From assembly GCF_014773485.1 (NCBI RefSeq), contig NZ_JACXBP010000009.1, forward strand, positions 186,001-250,000: DNA of 64,000 nucleotides. The letters run 5' to 3'. Below are positions 56,609-64,000 of the stretch, piece by piece. A model generated the notes under the pieces. That model saw nothing but the letters and a program-made list of their open reading frames with translations, did not search any database and had not been told where the DNA came from. Made by a program: the position numbers and the translations under genes. How positions within the stretch are numbered: position 1 is the stretch's first letter; each line of letters opens with the position of its first letter. The stretch is from Erwinia aphidicola (lineage in GTDB: Bacteria > Pseudomonadota > Gammaproteobacteria > Enterobacterales > Enterobacteriaceae).

Positions 56609-57304
56609 ATGATTTACTTACGCAAAGCACAAGATCGCGGTCATGCTAACCATGGCTGGCTGGACAGCTACCACACCTTCTCTTTCGCTGATTACTACGA
56701 TGCCAACTTTATGGGCTTCTCCGCGCTGCGGGTGATTAATGAAGATGTGATCGACGGCGGCCAGGGTTTCGGTACCCATCCGCATAAAGATATGGAGATC
56801 CTCACCTATGTCCTGTCCGGGACCGTTGAGCACCAGGACAGCATGGGCAACAAGGAGCAGATCCCGGCGGGTGAGTTCCAGATTATGAGCGCCGGAACCG
56901 GCGTGCGTCACTCTGAGTACAACGCCAGCAAAGAGGTGCCGCTGCACCTGTACCAGATCTGGATTATCCCGGAAAGCACCGGTATTGAACCGCGCTATGC
57001 ACAGCGCCGTTTTGACGATGTGCAGGGCCGCCAGCTGGTGCTGTCGCCGGATGCGCGTGACGGTTCACTCAAGGTGTTCCAGGATATGACCCTGTCGCGC
57101 TGGGCGCTGAAAGCGGCGGAAGAGGGCGTGGTTGAGGTCGAAGAGGGCCGCCGCATCTGGATCCAGGTGGTGAAAGGCGATGTGACCGTCAACGGCGAAG
57201 CGGCAACCACCTCTGACGCCTTCGCTATCTGGGATGAAAAATCCCTGGCGATTAACGCCAGCAGCGATGCAGAGATCCTGCTGTTCGACCTGCCGCCGGT
57301 TTAA
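56609..57304 (+). CDS. yhhW: Pirin-family quercetinase YhhW
   Basis: A 231-residue bicupin. Metal ligands in the N-terminal cupin are His57 and His59 (THPHKDME), His101 and Glu103 (RHSEYN). It matches E. coli YhhW, shown to cleave quercetin in vitro; the true substrate is unknown. A TTG six bases upstream is possible, but ATG at 56609 aligns with E. coli (MIYLRKA). GAGGAG is upstream. The E. coli neighbour yhhX is missing. Confidence 0.95.
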   Translation: MIYLRKAQDRGHANHGWLDSYHTFSFADYYDANFMGFSALRVINEDVIDGGQGFGTHPHKDMEILTYVLSGTVEHQDSMGNKEQIPAGEFQIMSAGTGVRHSEYNASKEVPLHLYQIWIIPESTGIEPRYAQRRFDDVQGRQLVLSPDARDGSLKVFQDMTLSRWALKAAEEGVVEVEEGRRIWIQVVKGDVTVNGEAATTSDAFAIWDEKSLAINASSDAEILLFDLPPV

Positions 57305-57325
57305 CTACAACCTGTGTCACACTTT

Positions 57326-57350
57326 AAGGGGCGAGACCCTCGCCCCTTTG
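57326..57350 (+). terminator. terminator of yhhW
   Basis: AAGGGGCGAG-ACC-CTCGCCCCTT forms a 10-bp perfect stem, followed by TGTCGTTTTT. Confidence 0.85.
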
Positions 57351-57410
57351 TCGTTTTTGCCCACGCTTTTGTTACACTCAGCATAATTCTGTCCGCATAG
57401 CTGAAGCCCA

Positions 57411-58406
57411 ATGAAGAAAAAAAGACCGGTACTACAGGACGTTGCCGATCGCGTAGGCATCACCAAAATGACCGTTAGCCGCTATCTGCGTAACCCCGAT
57501 CAGGTTTCTGCCGCGCTGCAGGGCAAGATCGCCGCCGCGCTGGATGAGCTGGGTTATATCCCCAATCGCGCCCCCGATATGCTTTCCAACGCCACCAGCC
57601 GCGCCATTGGCGTACTGCTGCCCTCACTGACCAACCAGGTGTTTGCCGACGTGCTGCGCGGCATTGAAGCGGTGACCGACGCCGCAGGCTACCAGACGCT
57701 GCTCGGGCACTTTGGCTACAGCGCCGAAAAGGAAGAGTTGCAGCTGCGCTCCCTGCTTGGCTGGAATATCGACGGCCTGATCCTCACCGAGCGCACCCAC
57801 ACCGCCGCCAGCTTGCGCATGATCGAAACCGCAGGCATTCCGGTGATTGAGATGATGGACAGCGTATCGCCATGCCTGGATATGGCGGTCGGTTTTGACA
57901 ACGTTGAGGCGGCGCGCCAGATGACCCACGCCATTCTGCAAAAAGGCCATCGTCACCCGGTTTACCTCGGGGCGCGGCTGGATGAGCGTACCTTGCAGAA
58001 AGAGCAGGGCTATGCGCTGGCGATGCGTGAAGCAGGGCTGGAGCCGCAAACGGTGATGATGGAGGCGGCCTCGTCGTTCTCCGCCGGGGCGATGCTGATG
58101 CGCGAGGCGCAACAGCGCTATCCGCTGACCGACAGCCTGTTCTGTACCAATGATGACCTGGCGGTCGGGGCGATGTTTGAGTGCCAGCGCCAGGGGCTGC
58201 AGATCCCGCAGCAGATGGCGATTGCCGGTTTCCACGGCCACGATATTGCTGATGTGGTCAACCCGACGCTGGCGACGGTGCAGACCCCGCGTGAACGCAT
58301 GGGGCACGAGTCCGCGGCGCTGCTGCTGGCGCGCATTCGTGGCGAGAATGTTGATATGCGCCCGGTGGATGTCGGCTTTACCATCTCAGCCGGGGGCAGC
58401 ATTTAA
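57411..58406 (+). CDS. gntR: Gluconate repressor GntR (LacI family)
   Basis: A 331-residue LacI-family repressor of the GntI gluconate system. The N-terminal HTH is RPVLQDVADRVGITKMTVSRYLRNPDQVS with hinge NRAPDMLSNATSRAIGVLLPSL. The periplasmic-binding-like effector domain binds gluconate. It controls gntK/gntU through the operator at 58535-58549 and shares the E. coli gntR-gntK-gntU order. An imperfect hairpin (58424-58446) follows the stop. Confidence 0.96.
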   Translation: MKKKRPVLQDVADRVGITKMTVSRYLRNPDQVSAALQGKIAAALDELGYIPNRAPDMLSNATSRAIGVLLPSLTNQVFADVLRGIEAVTDAAGYQTLLGHFGYSAEKEELQLRSLLGWNIDGLILTERTHTAASLRMIETAGIPVIEMMDSVSPCLDMAVGFDNVEAARQMTHAILQKGHRHPVYLGARLDERTLQKEQGYALAMREAGLEPQTVMMEAASSFSAGAMLMREAQQRYPLTDSLFCTNDDLAVGAMFECQRQGLQIPQQMAIAGFHGHDIADVVNPTLATVQTPRERMGHESAALLLARIRGENVDMRPVDVGFTISAGGSI

Positions 58407-58465
58407 TAACTTGTTTAGCTATTCGGGGCGGATATGTCCGACCCCGACTCTGATTCTTCCGTTTT

Positions 58466-58481
58466 TATGACCCCCCTCACA
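58466..58481. promoter_or_regulatory. candidate CRP site at gntK
   Basis: TATGA-CCCCCC-TCACA matches the CRP consensus in 9 of 10 arm positions. It lies about 60 bp upstream of the GntR operator. E. coli gntKU is CRP-activated. Confidence 0.55.
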
Positions 58482-58534
58482 TTTACCAGCTTTTTCCTGG
58501 CCAGCTGTTGCCATAATCAATGCACATCCAGACA

Positions 58535-58549
58535 ATGTTACCGATAACA
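58535..58549. promoter_or_regulatory. GntR operator
   Basis: ATGTTACCGATAACA matches the known GntR operator ATGTTACC-G-GTAACA(T) except for one base. It lies between a likely -10 (CATAAT, 58512-58517) and gntK, where a bound repressor would block transcription. Confidence 0.9.
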
Positions 58550-58592
58550 ACTGGACGAACACACCTGCACCTTCTCTGCCGGAGCGATAAAA

Positions 58593-59132
58593 ATGAACAC
58601 AACTTCAACGCCAAATCACGTATTTGTCCTGATGGGCGTATCCGGCAGCGGCAAGTCCGCCGTTGCCAATGCGGTCGCGTACCAGCTGCAAGCGGCATTC
58701 CTCGATGGCGATTTCCTGCATCCGCGCGCCAATATCGAAAAAATGTCCGAAGGCCATCCGCTGAATGATGATGACCGCCGCCCGTGGCTGCAGTCGATTA
58801 ACGATGCGGCCTTTGCCATGCAGCGCACCAACAGCGTGTCGCTGATTGTCTGCTCGGCGTTGAAAAAAAGTTATCGCGACATCCTGCGCAAAGGGAATCA
58901 GAACCTCTCCTTCGTCTATCTGCAGGGCGATTTCGATACCATTGAATCCCGCCTGCGCGCGCGCAAAGGCCACTTCTTCAAGCCACAGATGCTGGTGACG
59001 CAGTTCGCCACCCTGGAAGAGCCGGGCAGTGATGAGCATGACGTGCTGGTCGTCGATATTAATCAGACGCTGGATGAGGTTGTTGCGGCAACGCTCAAAA
59101 CCATTGATGGTGCGATCGCCAAAACTAAGTAG
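58593..59132 (+). CDS. gntK: Gluconokinase GntK
   Basis: A 179-residue P-loop kinase converting gluconate to 6-phosphogluconate, which enters the pentose phosphate or Entner-Doudoroff routes. Walker A GVSGSGKSAV (15-24), FLDGDFLHPRANIEKMSEGHPLNDDDRRPWL, CSALKKSYRDILRK, and the C-terminal EEPGSDEHDVLVVDINQTLDEVV are typical. Six bases separate it from gntU. Regulated by the adjacent GntR operator. Confidence 0.96.
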   Translation: MNTTSTPNHVFVLMGVSGSGKSAVANAVAYQLQAAFLDGDFLHPRANIEKMSEGHPLNDDDRRPWLQSINDAAFAMQRTNSVSLIVCSALKKSYRDILRKGNQNLSFVYLQGDFDTIESRLRARKGHFFKPQMLVTQFATLEEPGSDEHDVLVVDINQTLDEVVAATLKTIDGAIAKTK

Positions 59133-59138
59133 GGTGTC

Positions 59139-60479
59139 ATGAGTACTGCAACGCTGGTGTTAACCGCAGCCGGATCGGTCCTGCTGCTGCTGTTTTTAGT
59201 GATGAAGGCGCGAATGCACGCCTTTGTGGCGCTGATGCTGGTCTCGATCGGCGCCGGGCTGTTCTCCGGGATGCCGCTGGATAAAATCGCCGATACCATG
59301 CAGAAAGGCATGGGCGGCACGCTCGGATTCCTCGCTATTGTCGTCGCGCTGGGCGCGATGTTCGGTAAAATCCTGCACGAAACCGGCGCGGTCGATCAGA
59401 TCGCCATCCGCATGCTGAAAACCTTTGGCGAAAGCCGGGCGCACTACGCCATGGGCATTGCCGGTCTGATCTGCGCACTGCCGCTGTTCTTCGAAGTGGC
59501 GGTGGTGCTGCTGATCAGCATCGCGTTTGCCGTGGCGCGCCGCACCGGGGATAACCTGGTGAAGCTGGTGATTCCGCTGTTCGCCGGGGTGGCTGCCGCC
59601 GCGGCATTTCTGCTGCCGGGGCCTGCGCCGATGCTGCTGGCTTCCCAGATGCACGCGGACTTTGGCTGGATGATCCTGCTGGGGCTGTGCGCCGCTATTC
59701 CGGGGATGCTGATTGCCGGGCCGCTGTTTGGTCGCTTTATCAGCCAGCACGTTGAGTTCGGCGTGCCCGAAGAGGGCGAGCACCCTGAGTTTGACGAGAG
59801 CAAGCTGCCCTCATTTGGCTTCAGCCTGTCGCTGATCCTGTTCCCGCTGATCCTGGTCGGGCTGAAAACCATCGGTGCGCGCTTTACCGCGCCGGGCACC
59901 AGCCTGTACGAGTGGCTGGAGTTTATCGGCCACCCGTTTACGGCGATCCTGCTGGCCTGCCTGGTGGCGATTTATGGCCTGGCTTATCGTCAGGGTATGG
60001 ATAAAGAGCGCGTGATGCAGATTTGCGGCGCGGCGCTGCAGCCGGCGGGCATTATCCTGCTGGTGATCGGTGCGGGTGGCGTGTTCAAGCAGGTGCTGGT
60101 GGATTCCGGCGTGGGTCCGGCGCTGGGGAATGCGCTGACCGGAGCCGGTTTGCCGGTAGCGCTGGCGTGCTTTGTGCTGTCCGGTGCGGTGCGCATTATT
60201 CAGGGCTCGGCGACCGTAGCCTGCCTGACCGCCGTGGGCCTGATTATGCCGGTGATCGAACCGCTGCACTACTCGGGCGCGCAGCTTGCCGCGCTGTCGA
60301 TCTGTATTGCCGGGGGCTCGATTATCTGTAGCCACGTCAACGATGCCGGTTTCTGGCTGTTTGGCCGCTTTACCGGCGCCACCGAAGCACAGACGCTGAA
60401 AACCTGGACGCTGATGGAAACTATCCTCGGTACCGTCGGCGCGATTATCGGCATGATTGCCTTTGAACTGTTGTCGTAA
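59139..60479 (+). CDS. gntU: Gluconate permease GntU
   Basis: A 446-residue, 12-14 helix permease of the GntP family (gluconate:H+ symport). MKARMHAFVALMLVSIGAGLFSGMPLDKIADTMQKGMGGTLGFLAIVVALGAMFGKILHETG is split here into its recognisable parts; GQ-type PLFFEVAVVLLISI, PGPAPMLLASQMHADFGWMI and SIIC-SHVNDAGFWLFGRF complete the family signature. Same length as E. coli GntU. Confidence 0.95.
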   Translation: MSTATLVLTAAGSVLLLLFLVMKARMHAFVALMLVSIGAGLFSGMPLDKIADTMQKGMGGTLGFLAIVVALGAMFGKILHETGAVDQIAIRMLKTFGESRAHYAMGIAGLICALPLFFEVAVVLLISIAFAVARRTGDNLVKLVIPLFAGVAAAAAFLLPGPAPMLLASQMHADFGWMILLGLCAAIPGMLIAGPLFGRFISQHVEFGVPEEGEHPEFDESKLPSFGFSLSLILFPLILVGLKTIGARFTAPGTSLYEWLEFIGHPFTAILLACLVAIYGLAYRQGMDKERVMQICGAALQPAGIILLVIGAGGVFKQVLVDSGVGPALGNALTGAGLPVALACFVLSGAVRIIQGSATVACLTAVGLIMPVIEPLHYSGAQLAALSICIAGGSIICSHVNDAGFWLFGRFTGATEAQTLKTWTLMETILGTVGAIIGMIAFELLS

Positions 60480-60489
60480 TTGATGTTGC

Positions 60490-60543
60490 GGGTCGGGCAT
60501 GCCCGACCCCTACGAAACCGCAGGGGCGAGGCATGCCTCGCCC
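60490..60543. repeat. pair of class A palindromes between gntU and yhgN
   Basis: GGGTCGGGCATGCCCGACCC and GGGCGAGGCATGCCTCGCCC, joined by CCTACGAAACCGCAG. Convergent genes flank the pair. Layout and order match 44643-44697. Confidence 0.87.
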
Positions 60544-60550
60544 GCGATCG

Positions 60551-61144
60551 TCACAGTTTCAGGTACGCGCGTATCCCATCCAGAAACATCTGCGTCGCCA
60601 GCATAATCAAAATCAACCCCATCAGCCTCTCCAGCGCATTCACGCCTTTATCCCCCAGCAGGCGCAGGAACAGCCCCGACAGCAGCAGGATCGCCACCGT
60701 AGCGCCCCAGGCGATCAGCAGCGCGCCCACCAGATGACCCATCTGATGCGGATACTGGTGCGACAGCAGCATCAGCGTCGCCAGCAGCGACGGCCCGGCC
60801 ACCAGCGGGATCGCCAGCGGTACCAGGAACGGCTCTTCACCTGCGGATAATCCGCTGCTGCTGCTCTCCTGACCGGGGAAGATCATCTTAATCGCAATCA
60901 GAAACAGAATTATCCCCCCGGAGATCGACACCGTTTCCGTACGCAGGTTGAGGAAGCTAAGTATTTTTTCCCCGGCGAACAGGAACAGCAGCATAATCAG
61001 CAGCGCAATCAGCATTTCGCGCATCAGCACCATGCGTCGACGTTTCGGCTCCAGATGCTTCAATACCGACATAAAAATCGGCAAATTGCCCAGCGGGTCC
61101 ATAATCAGCAACAATAATATCGTCGCCGAGATCATTTCGGTCAT
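60551..61144 (-). CDS. yhgN: MarC/YhgN-family inner-membrane protein
   Basis: A 197-residue protein with six helices: ATILLLLIMDPLGNLPIFMSVLKHLEPKRRRMVLMREMLIALLIML in the first half, then the GGIILFLIAIKMIFPG loop and VPLAIPLVAGPSLLATLMLL. The MarC family has no proven function. Same length and location (beside asd and gntU) as E. coli YhgN. Divergent from asd. Confidence 0.93.
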   Translation of the reverse strand: MTEMISATILLLLIMDPLGNLPIFMSVLKHLEPKRRRMVLMREMLIALLIMLLFLFAGEKILSFLNLRTETVSISGGIILFLIAIKMIFPGQESSSSGLSAGEEPFLVPLAIPLVAGPSLLATLMLLSHQYPHQMGHLVGALLIAWGATVAILLLSGLFLRLLGDKGVNALERLMGLILIMLATQMFLDGIRAYLKL

Positions 61145-61224
61145 CGTCGTTGTTCTCTTTAATTATCAATGTCCACGCGTTATAAGCGTAGCTGCTAAAA
61201 AAACCGCGCTAATCGATTTAATTC

Positions 61225-61393
61225 ACTTGCCACTTTTGCTGCACCTTGTAAGGTTTAACCCTATTTCTTTTATTAACTCTAACAGGTCAGGCGTTACTGG
61301 CGCAGCCAGTTTGCTTACCGCCAGCGCACAGCAACCGCAGCGTACTGTAGTACGTGAGGATTGCGCGCACTGCCGGGAGGCAAAATGGCAAGT
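61225..61393. repeat. structured element with terminal inverted repeats upstream of asd
   Basis: ACTTGCCACTTTTGC (61225-61239) and GCAAAATGGCAAGT (61380-61393) are inverted copies with one base indel, about 169 bp apart. Between them lie ACTGG-CGCAG-CCAGT (61298-61312) and a larger stem GCAACC...GTACTGTAGTAC...GGATTGC (61331-61364). The right end stops 24 bp before the asd start. It could be a small transposon-like repeat, a structured leader, or both. Confidence 0.55.
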
Positions 61394-61417
61394 AAAGTAG
61401 CCTGAAGCAGGTGCATG

Positions 61418-62527
61418 ATGAAGACAGTTGGACTGGTAGGTTGGCGCGGCATGGTTGGCTCGGTGCTGATGCAGCGCATGAGTGAAGAGCGCGATTTTGA
61501 TGTGATCCGCCCGGTATTCTTTTCTACTTCTCAGCACGGCCAGGCCGCGCCGGAGTTTGGCGGCCGCTCGGCAGGCACGCTGCAGGATGCGTTTGATATT
61601 GAAGCGCTGAAGGCGCTGGATATCATCATCACCTGTCAGGGTGGCGATTACACCAGTGACATCTATCCTAAGCTGCGCGCGGCGGGCTGGAATGGCTACT
61701 GGATTGATGCGGCTTCCACTCTGCGCATGAAAGATGATGCCATTATCATTCTCGATCCGGTCAACCATAAGGTGATCCACGACGGCCTCGATAAAGGGAT
61801 TAAAACCTTCGTCGGCGGCAACTGCACCGTCAGCCTGATGCTGATGTCGCTGGGCGGCCTGTTTGAAAACAATCTGATTGAGTGGGCGTCAGTGGCGACC
61901 TACCAGGCGGCTTCCGGCGGCGGCGCGCGCCATATGCGCGAGCTGTTGACCCAGATGGGCATGCTGCACAATCACGTGGCGAAAGAGCTGCAGGACCCGG
62001 CTTCTGCCATCCTCGATATTGAACGCAAAGTCACCGAGCTGAGCCGCACCGGCGTGCTGCCAACCGATAACTTCGGCGTGCCGCTGGCGGGCAGCCTGAT
62101 CCCATGGATCGACAAGCAGCTGGATAACGGCCAGACGCGTGAAGAGTGGAAAGGGCAGGCGGAAACCAACAAAATTCTGCGTACCAGCAGCGTGATCCCA
62201 GTGGATGGCCTGTGCGTCCGCGTCGGTGCGCTGCGCTGCCACAGCCAGGCCTTTACGCTGAAGCTGAAAAAAGATGTGCCGCTGGGCGAAATTGAGCAGA
62301 TGCTGGCTTCGCACAACGAATGGGTGAAAGTGGTGCCGAACGACCGTGAGATCTCCATGCGTGAACTGACCCCAGCCGCCGTGACCGGCACGCTGAACAC
62401 CCCGGTTGGCCGCTTGCGTAAGCTGAACATGGGGCCGGAGTATCTCTCTGCCTTCACCGTGGGCGATCAGCTGCTGTGGGGCGCGGCCGAGCCGCTGCGC
62501 CGCATGTTACGCCTGTTGGTCGGTTAA
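61418..62527 (+). CDS. asd: Aspartate-semialdehyde dehydrogenase Asd
   Basis: A 369-residue enzyme reducing aspartyl phosphate to the semialdehyde on the route to diaminopimelate, lysine, methionine and threonine. NADP motif [14 protein letters not shown]; catalytic Cys136 in [32 protein letters not shown]-terminal [11 protein letters not shown]. Two ATGs are adjacent. The second (61418) gives MKTVGLVG, aligned with E. coli, and better spacing from AGG. The upstream 170 bp contains an inverted-repeat element. Confidence 0.97.
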   Translation: MKTVGLVGWRGMVGSVLMQRMSEERDFDVIRPVFFSTSQHGQAAPEFGGRSAGTLQDAFDIEALKALDIIITCQGGDYTSDIYPKLRAAGWNGYWIDAASTLRMKDDAIIILDPVNHKVIHDGLDKGIKTFVGGNCTVSLMLMSLGGLFENNLIEWASVATYQAASGGGARHMRELLTQMGMLHNHVAKELQDPASAILDIERKVTELSRTGVLPTDNFGVPLAGSLIPWIDKQLDNGQTREEWKGQAETNKILRTSSVIPVDGLCVRVGALRCHSQAFTLKLKKDVPLGEIEQMLASHNEWVKVVPNDREISMRELTPAAVTGTLNTPVGRLRKLNMGPEYLSAFTVGDQLLWGAAEPLRRMLRLLVG

Positions 62528-62538
62528 AAGTTGTGACG

Positions 62539-62564
62539 CTTCCCCCGTTTTGACGCGGGGGAAG
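62539..62564 (+). terminator. hairpin downstream of asd
   Basis: CTTCCCCCG and CGGGGGAAG form a 9-bp perfect stem 12 bp after the asd stop. No T-run follows; a terminator or 3' stabiliser. Confidence 0.6.
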
Positions 62565-62729
62565 ATGTCACCCTGTATCTTAGTGCTCCAGCGTTTTCAT
62601 TAAAACCAGATCCACCCGTAATCTCTTTTCTGACGATCCTCTGCGTCAGATTTCAGCATCTTAACCGTGCCACGGGCGCTGCCCTCCGGCCTTTTTAAGA
62701 ATGCACTTAGCTTCCTGCTTCTCGCCTCT

Positions 62730-62790
62730 ACAACAACAAACGTGGATCTGAAAGAAATATATTTACGCTTTCAGGCAGGGTTATTGTTGT
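62730..62790 (+). other. nested stem-loop in the glgB upstream region
   Basis: Outer arms ACAACAACAA (62730-62739) and TTATTGTTGT (62781-62790) pair with one mismatch; inner arms CTGAAAG (62748-62754) and CTTTCAG (62768-62774) pair perfectly. Role unknown: protein site, leader structure or repeat. Confidence 0.45.
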
Positions 62791-62987
62791 GCCCTGGCTA
62801 TGCTTAAAACGTCACTCTCCCAGAATAATTTTGCTTTATGAACGGTTAGTTTGTTGCGCGCGGCGGCGGTTTTTTCCAAGGGAAGGTCCGGTCCTGCCAG
62901 CGTGATTTAGGCTCAATGAAGAGCAGTGCATGGGTTATGCCTTCCCTGGCTTAATTTTCGCCTGCCGACCATCACGGGAAGAAAGTC

Positions 62988-64000
62988 ATGTCAGAGCTTG
63001 TAGATCGCAATGTTATCAATGCATTAGTTTCTGGTCATTTTGCTGACCCCTTTTCCCTGCTGGGTATGCACCAGACCGCAAGCGGTCTTGAAGTGCGCGC
63101 CCTGTTGCCGGATGCCACTGAAGTTTGGGTGATCGATACCCGTACCGGGCAAAAGTGCGTGCAGCTGGAGTGCCAGGACTCACGCGGTTTCTTTCATGGC
63201 GTGGTACCGCGCCGGAAAAATCCCTTTCGCTATCAGCTGGCCGTCACCTGGCACGGCGAGCAAAACCTGATTGATGATGCCTACCGCTTTGGCCCACTGC
63301 TGCCGGAAATGGACAGCTGGCTGCTGGCGGAAGGCACGCACCTGCGTCCCTACGAAACCATGGGGGCGCATGCCGACGTCATTGATGGGGTGATCGGCAC
63401 GCGCTTTGCGGTGTGGGCGCCGAACGCGCAGCGCGTCTCGGTGGTCGGCGAGTTTAACTTTTGGGACGGCCGCCGCCATCCGATGCGCCTGCGGCGGGAA
63501 ATTGGCGTCTGGGAACTGTTTGTCCCCGCCGCCCGCACCGGGCAGCTGTATAAATTTGAGATCATCGATAAAGACGGCCAGCTGCGGCTGAAGGCTGACC
63601 CGTATGCCTTTGAAGCGCAGATGCGCCCGCAAACGGCCTCAATGATCTGCGGTATCCCGGAAAAAACCACGCTCTCGCCGGAGCGCCAGCGCGCCAACGG
63701 CTTTGATGCCCCGATCTCGATTTACGAGGTTCACCTCGGCTCCTGGCGCCGCCACACCGATAACCACTTCTGGCTCAGCTACAAAGAGCTGGCGGAGCAG
63801 CTGGTGCCCTATGTTAAAGAGATGGGCTTCACCCACCTTGAACTGCTGCCGATTAATGAGCATCCGTTCGACGGCAGCTGGGGCTACCAGCCGCTGGGAA
63901 TGTATGCGCCGACGCGCCGCTTTGGCACCCGCGACGAGTTCCGGGAATTTATCACCGCCGCGCACCAGGCCGGGCTGAACGTGCTGCTCGACTGGGTGCC
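62988..64000 (+). CDS. glgB: 1,4-alpha-glucan branching enzyme GlgB (5' part, cut by window edge)
   Basis: From ATG at 62988 the frame is open to the end of the window (337 codons of about 730). It begins [30 protein letters not shown], contains the N1 domain and the CBM48 domain ([30 protein letters not shown], about 140-170), and enters the GH13 barrel ([41 protein letters not shown]). The catalytic Asp and Glu lie beyond the window. GGGAAG precedes the ATG. It starts the glycogen genes, as in E. coli. Confidence 0.96.
   Translation, partial: MSELVDRNVINALVSGHFADPFSLLGMHQTASGLEVRALLPDATEVWVIDTRTGQKCVQLECQDSRGFFHGVVPRRKNPFRYQLAVTWHGEQNLIDDAYRFGPLLPEMDSWLLAEGTHLRPYETMGAHADVIDGVIGTRFAVWAPNAQRVSVVGEFNFWDGRRHPMRLRREIGVWELFVPAARTGQLYKFEIIDKDGQLRLKADPYAFEAQMRPQTASMICGIPEKTTLSPERQRANGFDAPISIYEVHLGSWRRHTDNHFWLSYKELAEQLVPYVKEMGFTHLELLPINEHPFDGSWGYQPLGMYAPTRRFGTRDEFREFITAAHQAGLNVLLDWV

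Larger units (their letters stand above)
62528..62987. other. asd-glgB intergenic region
   Basis: A 460-bp region without a gene. Apart from the asd hairpin it contains a two-tier imperfect stem-loop (62730-62790): ACAACAACAA with TTATTGTTGT outside, CTGAAAG with CTTTCAG inside. The remainder up to glgB shows no clear signal; the glgB promoter is not evident. Confidence 0.5.

Noticed and set aside
61298..61393. Lysine riboswitch upstream of asd
   Set aside because: The region is structured, but I could not find the conserved lysine-aptamer segments; reported instead as an inverted-repeat element.

Overview
This window looks like a chromosomal segment of an enterobacterium of the Erwinia/Pantoea type (Erwiniaceae). 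It is GC-rich, and most of it follows the E. coli order around 77 min: yhhT/yhhS, dcrB-yhhQ-tusA-zntA-yhhN-yhhM-yhhL-rsmD-ftsYEX-rpoH-panM-livKHMGF-ugpBAECQ-yhhA-ggt-yhhY-ryhB-yhhW-gntR-gntK-gntU-yhgN-asd-glgB. Genus is inferred from gene order and protein resemblance only; no database search was possible.

Layout. 1-5.7 kb: the 5' end of a TonB-dependent siderophore receptor (cut by the window edge), the aldehyde reductase ahr, the osmoprotectant symporter proP and a CSS/EAL c-di-GMP phosphodiesterase. 5.7-9.6 kb: a small cupin and a hexuronate/mannonate module (uxuA, MFS permease, divergent FadR-type regulator). 9.6-15.6 kb: yhhT and yhhS, which are adjacent in E. coli, are separated here by a three-gene ABC transporter. 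15.6-28 kb: a myo-inositol catabolic island (iolI, iolAB, iolR, iolC, iolDGHE) lies between yhhS and dcrB. It holds the core pathway but no recognisable inositol transporter. 28-52 kb is conserved housekeeping: sulfur relay (tusA), Zn/Cd export (zntA), SRP receptor and FtsEX, the heat-shock sigma factor, branched-chain amino-acid uptake, glycerol-3-phosphate uptake and gamma-glutamyltransferase. 52-55.7 kb is accessory: an SDR/PhyH-dioxygenase pair and a two-lobed retropepsin-like protein with a PDZ domain. 55.7-64 kb: yhhY, the Fur-controlled small RNA RyhB, pirin yhhW, the gluconate genes, yhgN, asd and the first 337 codons of glgB.

Regulation readable in the sequence: a ZntR-type operator at zntA, an 11-bp-phased PhoB array at ugpB, a sigma-E promoter with an embedded DnaA box at rpoH, a Fur box at ryhB, a GntR operator and CRP-like site at gntK, and a repeated GAAA-N6-TTTC motif upstream of every iol transcription unit (candidate IolR operator).

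The most striking feature not explained by genes is a dense set of short intergenic palindromes. One class centres on GCATGC with arms that co-vary between copies. A second class of hairpins carries a T-run in the loop. Both tend to carry a GTAGGGG or CCCCTAC edge. Two ERIC elements are also present; one spans the whole gap between two convergent stop codons, and the other has lost its centre. No tRNA, rRNA, CRISPR array, prophage or insertion-sequence transposase was seen.
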